A stretch of DNA of 28,628 nt, taken from contig CAMPKJ010000034.1 in the NCBI GenBank assembly GCA_946887105.1, forward strand, positions 1 through 28,628, given 5' to 3'. The position numbers were made by a program, and so were the translations under genes. The notes under the pieces were generated by a model. It did not search any database. It was given only the letters and a program-made list of their open reading frames with translations, and was not told the origin of the DNA. Position 1 is the first letter of the stretch, and every line of letters begins with the position of its first letter. Positions 13,854 to 21,971 of this stretch are shown here, one piece after another. The stretch comes from an uncultured Acidobacteriota bacterium. GTDB lineage: Bacteria > Acidobacteriota > Thermoanaerobaculia > Gp7-AA8.

Positions 13854-15544
13854 GCCTGTCCCGTCCTGGCCCGCAGGGCCGCGTCGATGCGATGCCGTCC
13901 CTCGGGCCAGGTCTTCAGGAATGCGCGCCACATCGCCGGCAGATTCGCGGCGATGGCCTGCTCGTAATCGGCGGCTTCCTGACGGCACCGCCGCGCCTCC
14001 GGAACGCGTTCCGAGTATTGATGCTTGCGCAGGTACTGGTCCCACGCGGCCGTGGTGCCGCGCTCCCATGCCTCGTCGAAGTCCTTCGGATCCTGCGCCT
14101 CGAGCGCGTGCCGTTCGCGCAACGCCACCAGCCGGATCTCCGCCTCCAGGTGATGCCGTCCCTCCGGCCACACGGAAAGAAACTGGCGGATCGAGGTCTC
14201 CGACTCGCTGGTCTGCGAGGCCTCGAATGCGATCGCCTCGTCGAGCAGTTCCCGCGCGCGCGCGATGCGCGGCGAGCTGGGATGCTCCTCGATGAACGTC
14301 CGCCATACCGACGCGCGGCCGTCCTCCCACGCGCGCTGGAACTGCGCTTCTTCCTCGCGATCGTGTTGCGCCTGCGCCACGCGCACGATCGCGTCGCGCG
14401 CCGCATCGCCGACCAGCGTCCCCCGCGGATGCGCTTCGCCGAGTCGTTGCAGTCCCGCGCGATCCTCCGCCGCTTCGCGCGCGTACACCTCTTCGAGCAG
14501 CGACAGCTCGAACTCCTTCGCCTTCACCTCCGTCGACGGACCGTGCGGCGGCGCCGGCGTCTCGGCGATGGTGATGTCGTTCGGTCCGAGCAGCGGCAGC
14601 ATCTGCGCGACCGTCTTCTCCGGACCGCGCCGCAGCCGCAACACATCGTCGCGATGCAGCGTCCCCGCGGGCGCCATCAGAAACGGCACCAGCGCCGCGG
14701 AGAACTCGCGCGCGTCGGCATAGCGGCGGTTGCGGTCCTTCTCCAGCACGCGAAAGATCACGTGCTCCAGCTTGTCCGGCACGTCGATGTTCGTGCGCGC
14801 CACCGCGAACCGCGGAGGGGTCTGGGTGAGGTGCTTCATGATGTAGCCCTGCGGCGTTTCGCTGGCGAATGCCGCAACGCCCGCGAGCATCTCGTACAGC
14901 ACCACGCCCAGGCAGTAGAGATCGGCGCGGCCGTCGATCTGCTCGCCGTCGCCGAGCATGCCCAGCTGCTCGGGCGACATGTATTTCGGATTGCCGATCA
15001 GCACGCCCGCCTGCGTCATTTCCGTGGTGGTGGTGTTGACGTCCTTGGCGATGCCGAGGTCGATGATCTTGGCGATCAGGCGATCGTCTTCATCGTAGGA
15101 GAGCATCACGTTGTCGGGCGAGATGTCGCGATGCAGCAGGCCGCGGCGATGGATGTGATCGAGTCCGGAGAGCACCTGCGTGGCCACGTCGGCCGCGAGC
15201 GCAACGGGAAAGGGTCCGTGCGCCGCCGACCACTGTCGCAGCGTCGTGCCGTCGATGAACTCCGTGACCATGAAATTGCCGCCGTCGCCGATGAAGAAAT
15301 CGTGGACGGCGGCGATGTTCGGATGATGGATCTGCGTGGCCAGCCGCGCCTCGCGCAGGAAGCGCGTCAGGAACACGTCGTCGGCGAGCAGCGCCTGCTT
15401 CATCACCTTGATGCAGCGGAACGTGTTGAGGTGGACGTGGCGCGCTTTGAACACCTCGCCCATACCGCCGGCGCCGATGCGGCTCAGAATCTCGTATTTT
15501 CCGTCCAGGACCGTTCCCGGTCCGGGTCCGCTTTCGATCGGCAT
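13850..15544 (-). CDS. Hanks-type Ser/Thr protein kinase with repeat-rich C-terminal tail
   Basis: The product has 564 residues. The kinase domain (about 17-290) has the glycine loop GAGGMGEV (24-31), Lys46 in IKVMK, catalytic HRD at 138-140 within HRDISPDN, and DLG at 162-164 in place of DFG (common in bacterial kinases). It also has the activation-loop end YMSPEQ. No transmembrane helix follows, so a soluble cytoplasmic kinase is likely. From about residue 365 there are about five degenerate repeats of ~35 residues of the form W-x2-FL-x3-WPEGRH-x3-EA, which resemble helical TPR-like repeats and could bind partners. The start ATG at 15544 has only a weak Shine-Dalgarno. It is divergent from the L,D-transpeptidase gene across 179 bp and translationally linked to the YdeI-type gene downstream. 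Confidence 0.94.
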   Translation of the reverse strand: MPIESGPGPGTVLDGKYEILSRIGAGGMGEVFKARHVHLNTFRCIKVMKQALLADDVFLTRFLREARLATQIHHPNIAAVHDFFIGDGGNFMVTEFIDGTTLRQWSAAHGPFPVALAADVATQVLSGLDHIHRRGLLHRDISPDNVMLSYDEDDRLIAKIIDLGIAKDVNTTTTEMTQAGVLIGNPKYMSPEQLGMLGDGEQIDGRADLYCLGVVLYEMLAGVAAFASETPQGYIMKHLTQTPPRFAVARTNIDVPDKLEHVIFRVLEKDRNRRYADAREFSAALVPFLMAPAGTLHRDDVLRLRRGPEKTVAQMLPLLGPNDITIAETPAPPHGPSTEVKAKEFELSLLEEVYAREAAEDRAGLQRLGEAHPRGTLVGDAARDAIVRVAQAQHDREEEAQFQRAWEDGRASVWRTFIEEHPSSPRIARARELLDEAIAFEASQTSESETSIRQFLSVWPEGRHHLEAEIRLVALRERHALEAQDPKDFDEAWERGTTAAWDQYLRKHQYSERVPEARRCRQEAADYEQAIAANLPAMWRAFLKTWPEGRHRIDAALRARTGQA

Positions 15545-15723
15545 GGAGTGGCCCTGTCTGGTCAGGATACCGCCGTTCGGTGAGCGCAGGGGTGCCGGGA
15601 ATAGGGCTCCTGCGGCAGCCGCCGGAGTAAATCCCGTGACTTATTTGCTATCATGCCCCGACGCGGAGCAGGGTCGTCCTCCTTCCCGCGTGAATCCTAA
15701 AAGGTTCCAGGTATCCACTGCCG

Positions 15724-16434
15724 ATGAAGCGATTGGTTCTCGCCTCAGTCCTCGCATTTTCGTTCGTCGCCGCTACGGACGCGGTCGCTGCCAAGACTAC
15801 GGAAACGAAGTCCACGGATCCGCTCGCCGCGACGCTGCTGCGCCAGGCGCCCGGTCTTCGCGGAGAAGTGCTCCGGCTGGCGCTCGACGCCACACAATCC
15901 GCGAGCGAGCGCGGCCTCGTGCGCCGCAAGGACATCCTCACCGTCATCGACTACTCCCTCCCTTCGACGCAGCCGCGTCTCTTCGTCTTCGATCTCGGCA
16001 AGCGCAAGCTGTTGTTCCGCGAGCTGGTGGCGCACGGCAAGAACAGCGGCGGCAATCTGACCAAGTTCTTCTCGAACAGCCCCGGCAGCCTGGCCACGAG
16101 CCTCGGACTCTTCGTCACCGAAGACACGTACATGGGCGGCAACGGCTACTCGCTGCGGCTGCGCGGTCTCGAGGAAGGCGTGAACGACATGGCCCTCGAC
16201 CGCGCCATCGTGATGCACGGCGCCTCGTACGTCAGCCGCGCCGCCATCCAGGCGCTGGGCCGCCTCGGCCGCAGCTGGGGATGCCCGGCCGTCCGCCAGG
16301 AAGTGGCCAAGAAGATCATCAACACCGTCCGCGGCGGCAGCGCGCTGTTCGCGTACTACCCGGAAAAGCGCTGGCTGCAGACGTCGGAGTTCTTCCGCCG
16401 CAAGTCGAGCACGGTGGCCGCGAAGAACGACTGA
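15724..16434 (+). CDS. Secreted murein L,D-transpeptidase catalytic-domain protein (YkuD_2 type)
   Basis: The product has 236 residues. The N-terminus MKRLVLASVLAFSFVAATDA is a signal peptide, placing the protein in the periplasm. The catalytic region contains the histidine segment VMHGASYVS (His165) and the cysteine motif GRSWGCPAV (Cys187), the signature of the L,D-transpeptidase family that forms or trims peptidoglycan cross-links. Upstream features of the family are also visible (ILTVIDYSLPSTQPRLFVFDL and HGKNSGGNLTKFFSN). The length is normal for the family. The start at 15724 fits the signal peptide, but no strong Shine-Dalgarno is present. The Rossmann-protein gene follows after 37 nt, with a hairpin in the gap. 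Confidence 0.92.
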   Translation: MKRLVLASVLAFSFVAATDAVAAKTTETKSTDPLAATLLRQAPGLRGEVLRLALDATQSASERGLVRRKDILTVIDYSLPSTQPRLFVFDLGKRKLLFRELVAHGKNSGGNLTKFFSNSPGSLATSLGLFVTEDTYMGGNGYSLRLRGLEEGVNDMALDRAIVMHGASYVSRAAIQALGRLGRSWGCPAVRQEVAKKIINTVRGGSALFAYYPEKRWLQTSEFFRRKSSTVAAKND

Positions 16435-16445
16435 TTCTGTGCGAG

Positions 16446-16474
16446 CATGTCCCCTCACATCAGGAGGGGACATG
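16446..16474 (+). promoter_or_regulatory. Second perfect hairpin burying the ribosome binding site and start codon
   Basis: CATGTCCCCTC (16446-16456) and GAGGGGACATG (16464-16474) are perfect reverse complements over 11 bp with a 7-nt loop (ACATCAG). The Shine-Dalgarno GGAGG (16463-16467) is covered except for its first base, and the ATG (16472-16474) is the end of the arm. It starts 11 nt after the upstream stop codon. No U-tract follows. The geometry (GGAGG, 4-nt spacer, ATG, pairing ending at the G of ATG) is the same as at 620-647 although the sequences differ. Confidence 0.75.
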
Positions 16475-17416
16475 AACAAGAAAATCATCGCTGTCATCGG
16501 AGCCACGGGCGCGCAGGGCGGCGGACTGGTACGCGCCATCGCCGCCGATCCGGACGGCCCATTCACCGCACGCGCCATCACGCGCGACCTCAACTCGGAT
16601 AAAGCCCGCGAGCTGGCCGCCCTCGGCGTCGAAGTCGTGGCCGCGGACATCGACGACGCCGGCAGTCTCCGCCGCGCATTCGATGGCGCATACGGCGCGT
16701 ATTGCGTGACGTTTTTCTGGGGACACCTCTCGCCGGAGAAGGAGCTGGAGCAGGCGCGCCTCATGGCCGCCGCCGCGCGCGACGCAGGCGTGCAGCATGT
16801 GATCTGGTCGACGCTCGAAGACACGCGCGAGCTGGTGCCGCTGTCCGACGATCGCATGCCGACGCTGCAAGGGAAGTACAAAGTGCCGCACTTCGACGCG
16901 AAAGGGGAGGCCGACAAGGTCTTCGCGGAAGCGGGAGTGCCGGTCACGTATCTGCTGACGTCGTTCTACTGGGACAACTTCATTCACTTCGGTATGGGAC
17001 CGGCGCGCGGCGCGGACGGGAAGCTGTCCATCACGTTCCCGATGGGTGACAGCAAACTGCCGGGCATCGCGGCGGAAGACATCGGCCGCTGCGCGTACGG
17101 CATCTTTCAGCGTCCCGATCTGATCGGCCACCGCGTGGGCATCTCCGGCGAGCACGTGAGCGGCTCCGAAATGGCGGCCGGATTCACGGAGATCGCGGGT
17201 GAAGAAGTGGGCTACAACGCCGTCGACCCCGCGGTGTACCGCAGTTTCGGTTTTCCCGGCGCGGACGACCTCGGGAACATGTTCCAGTACAAACGTGACT
17301 TCGAGCCGGTCTATCGCGCCGCGCGCGATGTGGAAGGTTCGCGCAGACTGAACCCCGCGCTGCAGTCCTTCCGGCAGTGGCTCGACGCCAACAAGGGAAA
17401 GATCGCCATTCCCTGA
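16472..17416 (+). CDS. NmrA/HSCARG-type NAD(P)-binding Rossmann protein
   Basis: The product has 314 residues. The start at 16472 has GGAGG 4 nt upstream. The nucleotide-binding loop GATGAQGGG lies at residues 9-17, right after a first beta strand (KKIIAVIGATG). The protein then follows the NmrA pattern: VEVVAADIDDAGSLRRAF, GAYCVTFFWGH, GVQHVIWSTLEDT and a C-terminal part with AAEDIGRCAYGIF. NmrA/HSCARG proteins are atypical short-chain dehydrogenase relatives that sense NADP(H) ratio rather than catalyse a known reaction; the partner here is unknown. Translation initiation is probably controlled by the hairpin at 16446-16474. It converges on the next gene with a 16-nt gap. Confidence 0.9.
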   Translation: MNKKIIAVIGATGAQGGGLVRAIAADPDGPFTARAITRDLNSDKARELAALGVEVVAADIDDAGSLRRAFDGAYGAYCVTFFWGHLSPEKELEQARLMAAAARDAGVQHVIWSTLEDTRELVPLSDDRMPTLQGKYKVPHFDAKGEADKVFAEAGVPVTYLLTSFYWDNFIHFGMGPARGADGKLSITFPMGDSKLPGIAAEDIGRCAYGIFQRPDLIGHRVGISGEHVSGSEMAAGFTEIAGEEVGYNAVDPAVYRSFGFPGADDLGNMFQYKRDFEPVYRAARDVEGSRRLNPALQSFRQWLDANKGKIAIP

Positions 17417-17432
17417 CGCGCGCCGCGCGCCG

Positions 17433-18062
17433 TCACGGGCAGCCGTTCGCGATCCATCGCAACTGCTCCGGCGTTTGGTCGCCGGAGCAGCAGATCCCGG
17501 GCGCGACGACGGTGTAGAGGAAGCGATCGAAGCCAGGCGGCATTGCTTTCCGAACGCGTGCGAGTGCGGCCACTCGTGCCGCGCAGTTTGCCTGCGGCGA
17601 TGCTGAGCCCTTGGCGATGTACTCCTTCGCGTTCGTGCCGATGATTTCCCAGAAGTTCGTCGGCAGCACGACTCCGGCATCCGCGGCCTTGCGCTCCAGG
17701 ATTCCGCGCCAGTGCGACGTTTGTGCGTCGCCGCGAATCCACCCATCCATGATCACGCTGTCGAAGAGCTCGAACGGGAGAAACAGCTGGGGCGTGTCGG
17801 TGCCGAAGACGAAGTCGGCGACGTTGCCTTTCGCGAGGCACGATCCGTCAGGCCGTGACGTGTCACCGGCCTCGCGTCTGCGCGCGACGAGACAGTCGCG
17901 TTGAAACCGGTGAGCGAGGCGCTCTTCGATCGTCCACTCCCACGGAGGTTTCGCCGGCCAATTCGTGCACGCGGAAGGCACTTCGCCCGATGCCGGCAAG
18001 GCTGTCACGGAGACGAACACGAGCACGCCCAGCGTTTTGATCACAGCGTTGCATGTGATCAT
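17433..18062 (-). CDS. Small secreted Cys-containing protein of unknown function
   Basis: The product has 209 residues and I do not recognise the family. The start ATG at 18062 has AAGGAG (18075-18070) 7 nt upstream. Residues 1-26 (AVIKTLGVLVFVSVTALPASG core) form a signal peptide, so the protein is exported. Several cysteines follow, including GSCLAKG and GICCSGD. The C-terminal third (AALARVRKAMPPGFDRFLYTVVAPGICCSGDQTPEQLRWIANGCP region) looks like a compact disulfide-bearing domain. The Shine-Dalgarno overlaps the stop of the upstream gene (18075-18482), so the two genes form a two-gene operon of small exported Cys-rich proteins. An 8-bp inverted repeat (18038-18061) lies across the first codons. 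Confidence 0.75.
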   Translation of the reverse strand: MITCNAVIKTLGVLVFVSVTALPASGEVPSACTNWPAKPPWEWTIEERLAHRFQRDCLVARRREAGDTSRPDGSCLAKGNVADFVFGTDTPQLFLPFELFDSVIMDGWIRGDAQTSHWRGILERKAADAGVVLPTNFWEIIGTNAKEYIAKGSASPQANCAARVAALARVRKAMPPGFDRFLYTVVAPGICCSGDQTPEQLRWIANGCP

Positions 18063-18069
18063 GGCGCGT

Positions 18070-18075
18070 CTCCTT
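18070..18075 (-). promoter_or_regulatory. Shine-Dalgarno overlapping the upstream stop codon
   Basis: AAGGAG on the minus strand shares its first A with the TGA stop (18077-18075) of the Ada-like gene and lies 7 nt before the ATG at 18062. It fixes the start of the downstream gene and indicates coupled translation. Confidence 0.8.
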
Positions 18076-18482
18076 CAAGGCTTACAGCAGCCGCCCGGCG
18101 CATAGCCGGCGTCGATCGCCTCATCGCGCGAACTGAACTTCGCCGTGCAATTGGAACACCCCGCATACCGGCACGACTTGCGATGAAATTTGTGCGAGTT
18201 CGTATTGCCCACGAATGCGGCGCTGCTCGCGGGTGCCGTTTCGCGGCCGGTGTTCCCTGGCCGGCACACGCCACAGGCGCGATATCCGCTGTCGACCGCT
18301 TCCCGTGCCGTCGCGAATTTCGCAGTGCAGTTGGTGCACGCATAGTAGCGACACGATTCCTGATGAAACACGTGGCTCTTCGTGTTTCCCCGAAATGGCC
18401 CGGCTGCCGACGCGACACCGGACAAGACCGATGCCGCGATCACGAGACAGCCGAGCGCGGCAAACCACCGCGCGATCTTCAT
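18075..18482 (-). CDS. Secreted protein with two tandem Ada-like zinc-binding modules
   Basis: The product has 135 residues. The start at 18482 gives a clear signal peptide (ARWFAALGCLVIAASVLSG, then VASA). Two ~45-residue repeats follow. The first has GNTKSHVFHQESCRYYACTN, then the F-x5-EAV-x2-GYRACGVC end. The second has GNTNSHKFHRKSCRY, then EAIDAGYAPGGCC. This is the pattern of the Ada metal-binding domain (Cys4 zinc site), which also occurs outside DNA repair in exported nucleases and small secreted proteins. In repeat 2 the final CxxC (CGVC in repeat 1) has become GGCC, so its zinc site is probably altered. No methyltransferase domain is attached, so a role in DNA alkylation repair is unlikely. 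It is co-directional with the next Cys-rich gene, 12 nt downstream, and divergent from the DUF5700 gene. Confidence 0.8.
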   Translation of the reverse strand: MKIARWFAALGCLVIAASVLSGVASAAGPFRGNTKSHVFHQESCRYYACTNCTAKFATAREAVDSGYRACGVCRPGNTGRETAPASSAAFVGNTNSHKFHRKSCRYAGCSNCTAKFSSRDEAIDAGYAPGGCCKP

Positions 18483-18548
18483 GATGGAGACGGAGATTCT
18501 ACGCGCTGTATCGCTAACCCCGATCGCTTCGGCATCGTCGAACGCCAC

Positions 18549-19568
18549 ATGAGCCGATGGTTGTGCATGCTCCTCATCGCCTTTCCGGTCGCTGCCGACG
18601 TGCAGATGGTCCCGGATGAGGCCTACGCCGTCCTGACCATCCTCGACAAGCGGCATCGTGGCGAGTCCATCACCGAGGCGGATTGGGGTCAGGTCTTCGC
18701 TTCGGAGGGATACGTGCGGCTGAAAGCGCGCGAAACATCGATGCGGCGGGCGTTCGAGGACGAGACGTTCCGCGCGTTCGTGATGAGCGATGCGCTGTTC
18801 GCGCGGCGGGAGGAGCTGGCGAACACGCTGCGGAGCTGGCTCGCCGCCGACATCACGACCGCGAGAGACCTGGCCCTCTCGTATTTGCCTGAAGGCGCGA
18901 GGCTTAGCGCGAAGGTGTATCCGGTGATCAAGCCCGCCACGAACAGCTTCGTGTTCGGTCTGGAGCGCGATCCGGCCATCTTCATCTATCTGGAGCCGCA
19001 GCCGCGCGAGGTGTTCGAGGCCACCATTGCGCACGAGCTGCACCATGTCGGCTATGCCGCGAACTGTCCTCCGCAGGACGAACGCCAGGCCGGCGATCGA
19101 TGGATCGGCGCGTTCGGCGAGGGCATTGCCACGCTCGCGGCGGCGGGAGGTCCGAAGGGAGCTCCGCAGAAGCGCCCGGAAGTCGCGGCGGAGTGGACCC
19201 TGCAGATGGCGCAGTACGACAAGAACTTTCACGCCGTCGCCAACTTTCTGACCGCGGTCGCGAGCGGTGAGCTGACCGGCGACGCCGAACGCCAGCGCGG
19301 CTTCGCGTTCTTCGGCATGGTCGGTCCCTGGTACACGGTCGGCTGGAAGATGGCCGTGGTCATCGAGACCATCCTCGGCCGCGACGCGCTGATCGAGGCC
19401 AGCTGCGGCGGCCGCGAGCTCCTGCGCGCGTACAACCGCGCCGTGCCGCGCTGGCGCGAGAAAACGGGCGAAGACTTGCCGCTCTGGCCAGCTGGCATAT
19501 CCTCCGCTCCGCATGCGCAGCGAGGGAATGCCGATGCCGACCGCCGTACCCGGGAGCCGTCCCACTGA
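18549..19568 (+). CDS. DUF5700-type putative zinc-dependent peptidase
   Basis: The product has 339 residues. The start ATG at 18549 begins a short signal peptide ([16 protein letters not shown]). A zinc-peptidase motif HELHH is visible in [17 protein letters not shown], and a glutamate in [12 protein letters not shown] ~30 residues later is a likely third ligand. The N-terminal [20 protein letters not shown] and the overall order resemble DUF5700 putative zinc peptidases. The protein should act outside the cytoplasm; the substrate is unknown. No Shine-Dalgarno is evident. Two oddities stand out. The codons for WGQVFA contain an exact 19-mer of the repeat cluster at 13.2 kb. The 3' end also overlaps the phosphoglucomutase start by 35 nt, and the last ~20 residues look non-conserved. 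Confidence 0.82.
   Translation: MSRWLCMLLIAFPVAADVQMVPDEAYAVLTILDKRHRGESITEADWGQVFASEGYVRLKARETSMRRAFEDETFRAFVMSDALFARREELANTLRSWLAADITTARDLALSYLPEGARLSAKVYPVIKPATNSFVFGLERDPAIFIYLEPQPREVFEATIAHELHHVGYAANCPPQDERQAGDRWIGAFGEGIATLAAAGGPKGAPQKRPEVAAEWTLQMAQYDKNFHAVANFLTAVASGELTGDAERQRGFAFFGMVGPWYTVGWKMAVVIETILGRDALIEASCGGRELLRAYNRAVPRWREKTGEDLPLWPAGISSAPHAQRGNADADRRTREPSH
18684..18702 (+). repeat. REP-like repeat core embedded in a coding sequence
   Basis: TGGGGTCAGGTCTTCGCTT here is identical over 19 nt to 13233-13251 and 13289-13307 in the repeat cluster. In the DUF5700 gene it encodes the residues around WGQVFA in frame, without disrupting the reading frame. Confidence 0.6.
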
Positions 19569-21168
19569 AGACCTGTTGATCAACGTGCCGCGCCTGGTCG
19601 CGGCGTATTACGCGGAGAGACCTGACCCCAACGTGCGCGACCAGCGCGTCGCGTTCGGCACGTCGGGACATCGCGGATCGTCGCTCAAGACCGCGTTCAA
19701 TGAGCTGCACATTCTCGCGACGACCCAGGCGATCTGCGATTACCGGCGCGGGCAGGGGATCTCCGGCCCATTGTTTCTGGGCATCGACACGCACGCGCTG
19801 TCCGAGCCGGCGTTCGTCTCCGCGATGGAAGTGCTGGCCGCGAACGGCGTCGAGGTCATGATCGACAAGGATCGCGGCTTCACGCCCACGCCGGTGATCT
19901 CGCACGCGATTCTCAAACACAACCGCGGGCGCAACGACGCGGATGGAATCGTCATTACGCCATCGCACAATCCCCCCGACGATGGAGGATTCAAGTACAA
20001 CCCCCCGCATGGCGGACCGTCGGGGACCGCGGCGACGAAATCCATCGAGGACGCCGCGAATGCGCTCATGCAGGATCCGTCGAACATCCGCCGGATCGCA
20101 TTTGCGAAGGCGCTCGCCGCGCCGACCACGCACCGCCACGATTACATCGACTCCTATGTTGGCGACCTCGGCGCAGTGGTCGATCTCGACGCGGTGCGCG
20201 CGTCCGGCGTGCGCATCGGCGTCGATCCGATGGGCGGCGCGGGCGTCGCGTACTGGAGCGTGATCCGTGAGCGGTACGGTCTCGATCTCGACATCGTCAA
20301 TGAACGCGTCGATCCGACGTTCCGGTTCATGACGCTCGATTGGGACGGGAAGATCCGCATGGACTGCTCGTCGCCGCACGCAATGGCCGGCTTGATCGCG
20401 ATGCGCGACCGGTTCGACGTCGCATTCGGCAATGACACGGACAATGACCGGCACGGCATTGTGACCCGCAGCGCCGGACTGCTCAATCCGAATCACTATC
20501 TGGCCGTGGCCATCTCGTATCTCTTCGACAATCGTCCACAATGGAGCAACGACGCCGCGATCGGGAAAACCGTCGTCAGCAGCAGTCTCATCGATCGCGT
20601 CGCAAAGCACCTGGGGCGCCGTCTCTATGAAGTGCCGGTCGGCTTCAAATGGTTCGTCGATGGATTGCTCGCGGGCACGCTCGGCTTCGGCGGCGAGGAA
20701 AGCGCGGGCGCGTCGTTCCTGCGCCGCGATGGCTCGGTGTGGACCACGGACAAAGACGGATTGATCATGGGCCTGCTCGCGGCGGAGATGACCGCGCGCA
20801 CCGGCCGCGATCCCGGCGAGCTCTATCGCGAGCTGGCCGCGCAACACGGCACGTCGTATTACGCGCGCACCGACGCCGCCGCGACGCCGGAACAGAAGTC
20901 GCTGCTCGGCAAACTCTCGCCGGAACGCGTCCAGGCGAGTGCATTGGCCGGCGATGCAATCGAGGCAATCCTCACCAATGCGCCCGGCGACGGCAATCCG
21001 ATCGGCGGACTGAAGGTGACCACGAAGAACGGATGGTTCGCCGCGCGGCCGTCAGGGACGGAAAACATCTACAAGATCTACGCGGAGAGTTTCGTCAGCG
21101 AAGAGCATCTGACACGGATTCAGCGCGAGGCGCAGGAGCTGGTGACGGGGGTGCTGACGAACGCGTGA
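19534..21168 (+). CDS. pgm: Phosphoglucomutase (alpha-D-glucose phosphate-specific)
   Basis: The product has 544 residues, close to the 546 of E. coli Pgm, and is recognisably similar along its whole length. It interconverts glucose 1-phosphate and glucose 6-phosphate in the cytoplasm, feeding glycogen, trehalose and envelope sugar synthesis. The phosphoserine loop [11 protein letters not shown] places the catalytic Ser at 144. The metal loop NDTDNDRHG has Asp301, Asp303 and Asp305. The sugar loop is GGEESAGAS and the phosphate-binding loop [20 protein letters not shown] is near the N-terminus. The ATG at 19534 is preferred because GAGGG lies 7 nt upstream and the N-terminal length fits; ATGs at 19513 and 19528 are alternatives. 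The gene overlaps the DUF5700 gene by 35 nt and the convergent methyltransferase gene by 74 nt. Confidence 0.96.
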   Translation: MPTAVPGSRPTEDLLINVPRLVAAYYAERPDPNVRDQRVAFGTSGHRGSSLKTAFNELHILATTQAICDYRRGQGISGPLFLGIDTHALSEPAFVSAMEVLAANGVEVMIDKDRGFTPTPVISHAILKHNRGRNDADGIVITPSHNPPDDGGFKYNPPHGGPSGTAATKSIEDAANALMQDPSNIRRIAFAKALAAPTTHRHDYIDSYVGDLGAVVDLDAVRASGVRIGVDPMGGAGVAYWSVIRERYGLDLDIVNERVDPTFRFMTLDWDGKIRMDCSSPHAMAGLIAMRDRFDVAFGNDTDNDRHGIVTRSAGLLNPNHYLAVAISYLFDNRPQWSNDAAIGKTVVSSSLIDRVAKHLGRRLYEVPVGFKWFVDGLLAGTLGFGGEESAGASFLRRDGSVWTTDKDGLIMGLLAAEMTARTGRDPGELYRELAAQHGTSYYARTDAAATPEQKSLLGKLSPERVQASALAGDAIEAILTNAPGDGNPIGGLKVTTKNGWFAARPSGTENIYKIYAESFVSEEHLTRIQREAQELVTGVLTNA

Positions 21169-21886
21169 ACGGCACGAGCATCGGCACGCGGCGCCGGTAG
21201 TCCTCGTACGAACTGCCGTGTTCGTGAACGAGGTCGCGTTCCTCGAACTGAATGGCGATCAGGATGTATGCGGTGGTCGCGATCGCGAACAGGAGATGCG
21301 CATAGGTCATCGCCGGGGTCATCCAGAACGCGAAGAACCAGCCCACATAAAGCGGATGCCGCACCAGCCGGTACGGTCCGGGCGTTCCGAACTCGAGCTT
21401 TGTGTACGGCCGTCCGCGCAGAAACAGCCAGACCTGGCGCAGGCCGAATAGATCGAAGTGATTGATGAGAAACGTCGAGACCAGCACCAGTCCCCAGCCG
21501 AACGCGAACAGTGCGAACAGCACCGCCCGTCCGGCCGGATTCTCGACCGACCACACCACGCCGCCGAGCGGCCGCCACTGCCAGAACAGTACGATCAGCG
21601 CGAGGCTGGAGAAGAGCACGTACGTCGAGCGCTCGATGACCGGCGGCACGATCTTCGTCCAGCGCTCTTTGAACCACCTCCGCGCCATCACGCTGTGCTG
21701 CACGGCAAAGAGACCGAGCAGCGCCGCATCGATGAGAATCGCACGCGCCAGCGGTTCGCGGGCCGGTCCATCGAGCGTGGACGGCACGCCGAAGTTGCCG
21801 ATGAAGCCGATCGCGTACAGAAACGTGGCGAAGAAGATCGCGTAGCACACCACTCCGTAGACGAAGAATCCCAGTCTCTTGATCAT
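21095..21886 (-). CDS. mddA: Membrane methyltransferase, methanethiol S-methyltransferase (MddA)-like
   Basis: The product has 263 residues if the ATG at 21886 is used (in-frame ATGs at 21916 and 21922 lack better signals). About five hydrophobic segments are visible, starting with [20 protein letters not shown] and including [20 protein letters not shown]. The isoprenylcysteine-methyltransferase-like SAM-binding signature RHPLYVGW and the EERDL segment follow in the C-terminal part. The phrases [39 protein letters not shown] and AFWMTPAMT are characteristic of MddA, which methylates methanethiol to dimethyl sulfide with SAM. This is recall, not a search; a NnrU or ICMT relative is the alternative. 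The C-terminal ~25 residues (Pro/Ala/Ser-rich) are encoded antisense to the end of pgm. Confidence 0.8.
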   Translation of the reverse strand: MIKRLGFFVYGVVCYAIFFATFLYAIGFIGNFGVPSTLDGPAREPLARAILIDAALLGLFAVQHSVMARRWFKERWTKIVPPVIERSTYVLFSSLALIVLFWQWRPLGGVVWSVENPAGRAVLFALFAFGWGLVLVSTFLINHFDLFGLRQVWLFLRGRPYTKLEFGTPGPYRLVRHPLYVGWFFAFWMTPAMTYAHLLFAIATTAYILIAIQFEERDLVHEHGSSYEDYRRRVPMLVPFTRSSAPPSPAPAPRAESVSDALR

Positions 21887-21971
21887 GGGAACAACGTCGG
21901 GTGTCGCGCGCGGCATGGCCATGGGTGCGATGTCCCGGCCGACTTACAATCGCCGGCGGCGGAAAGGACAA

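Noticed and set aside
15640..15660. TATCAT as a -10 box before the L,D-transpeptidase gene
   Set aside because: No acceptable -35 element at the right distance, so I do not call a promoter.
18075..18482. Ada DNA-repair protein
   Set aside because: It has a signal peptide and lacks the methyltransferase and AraC-type domains, so only the zinc module is shared.
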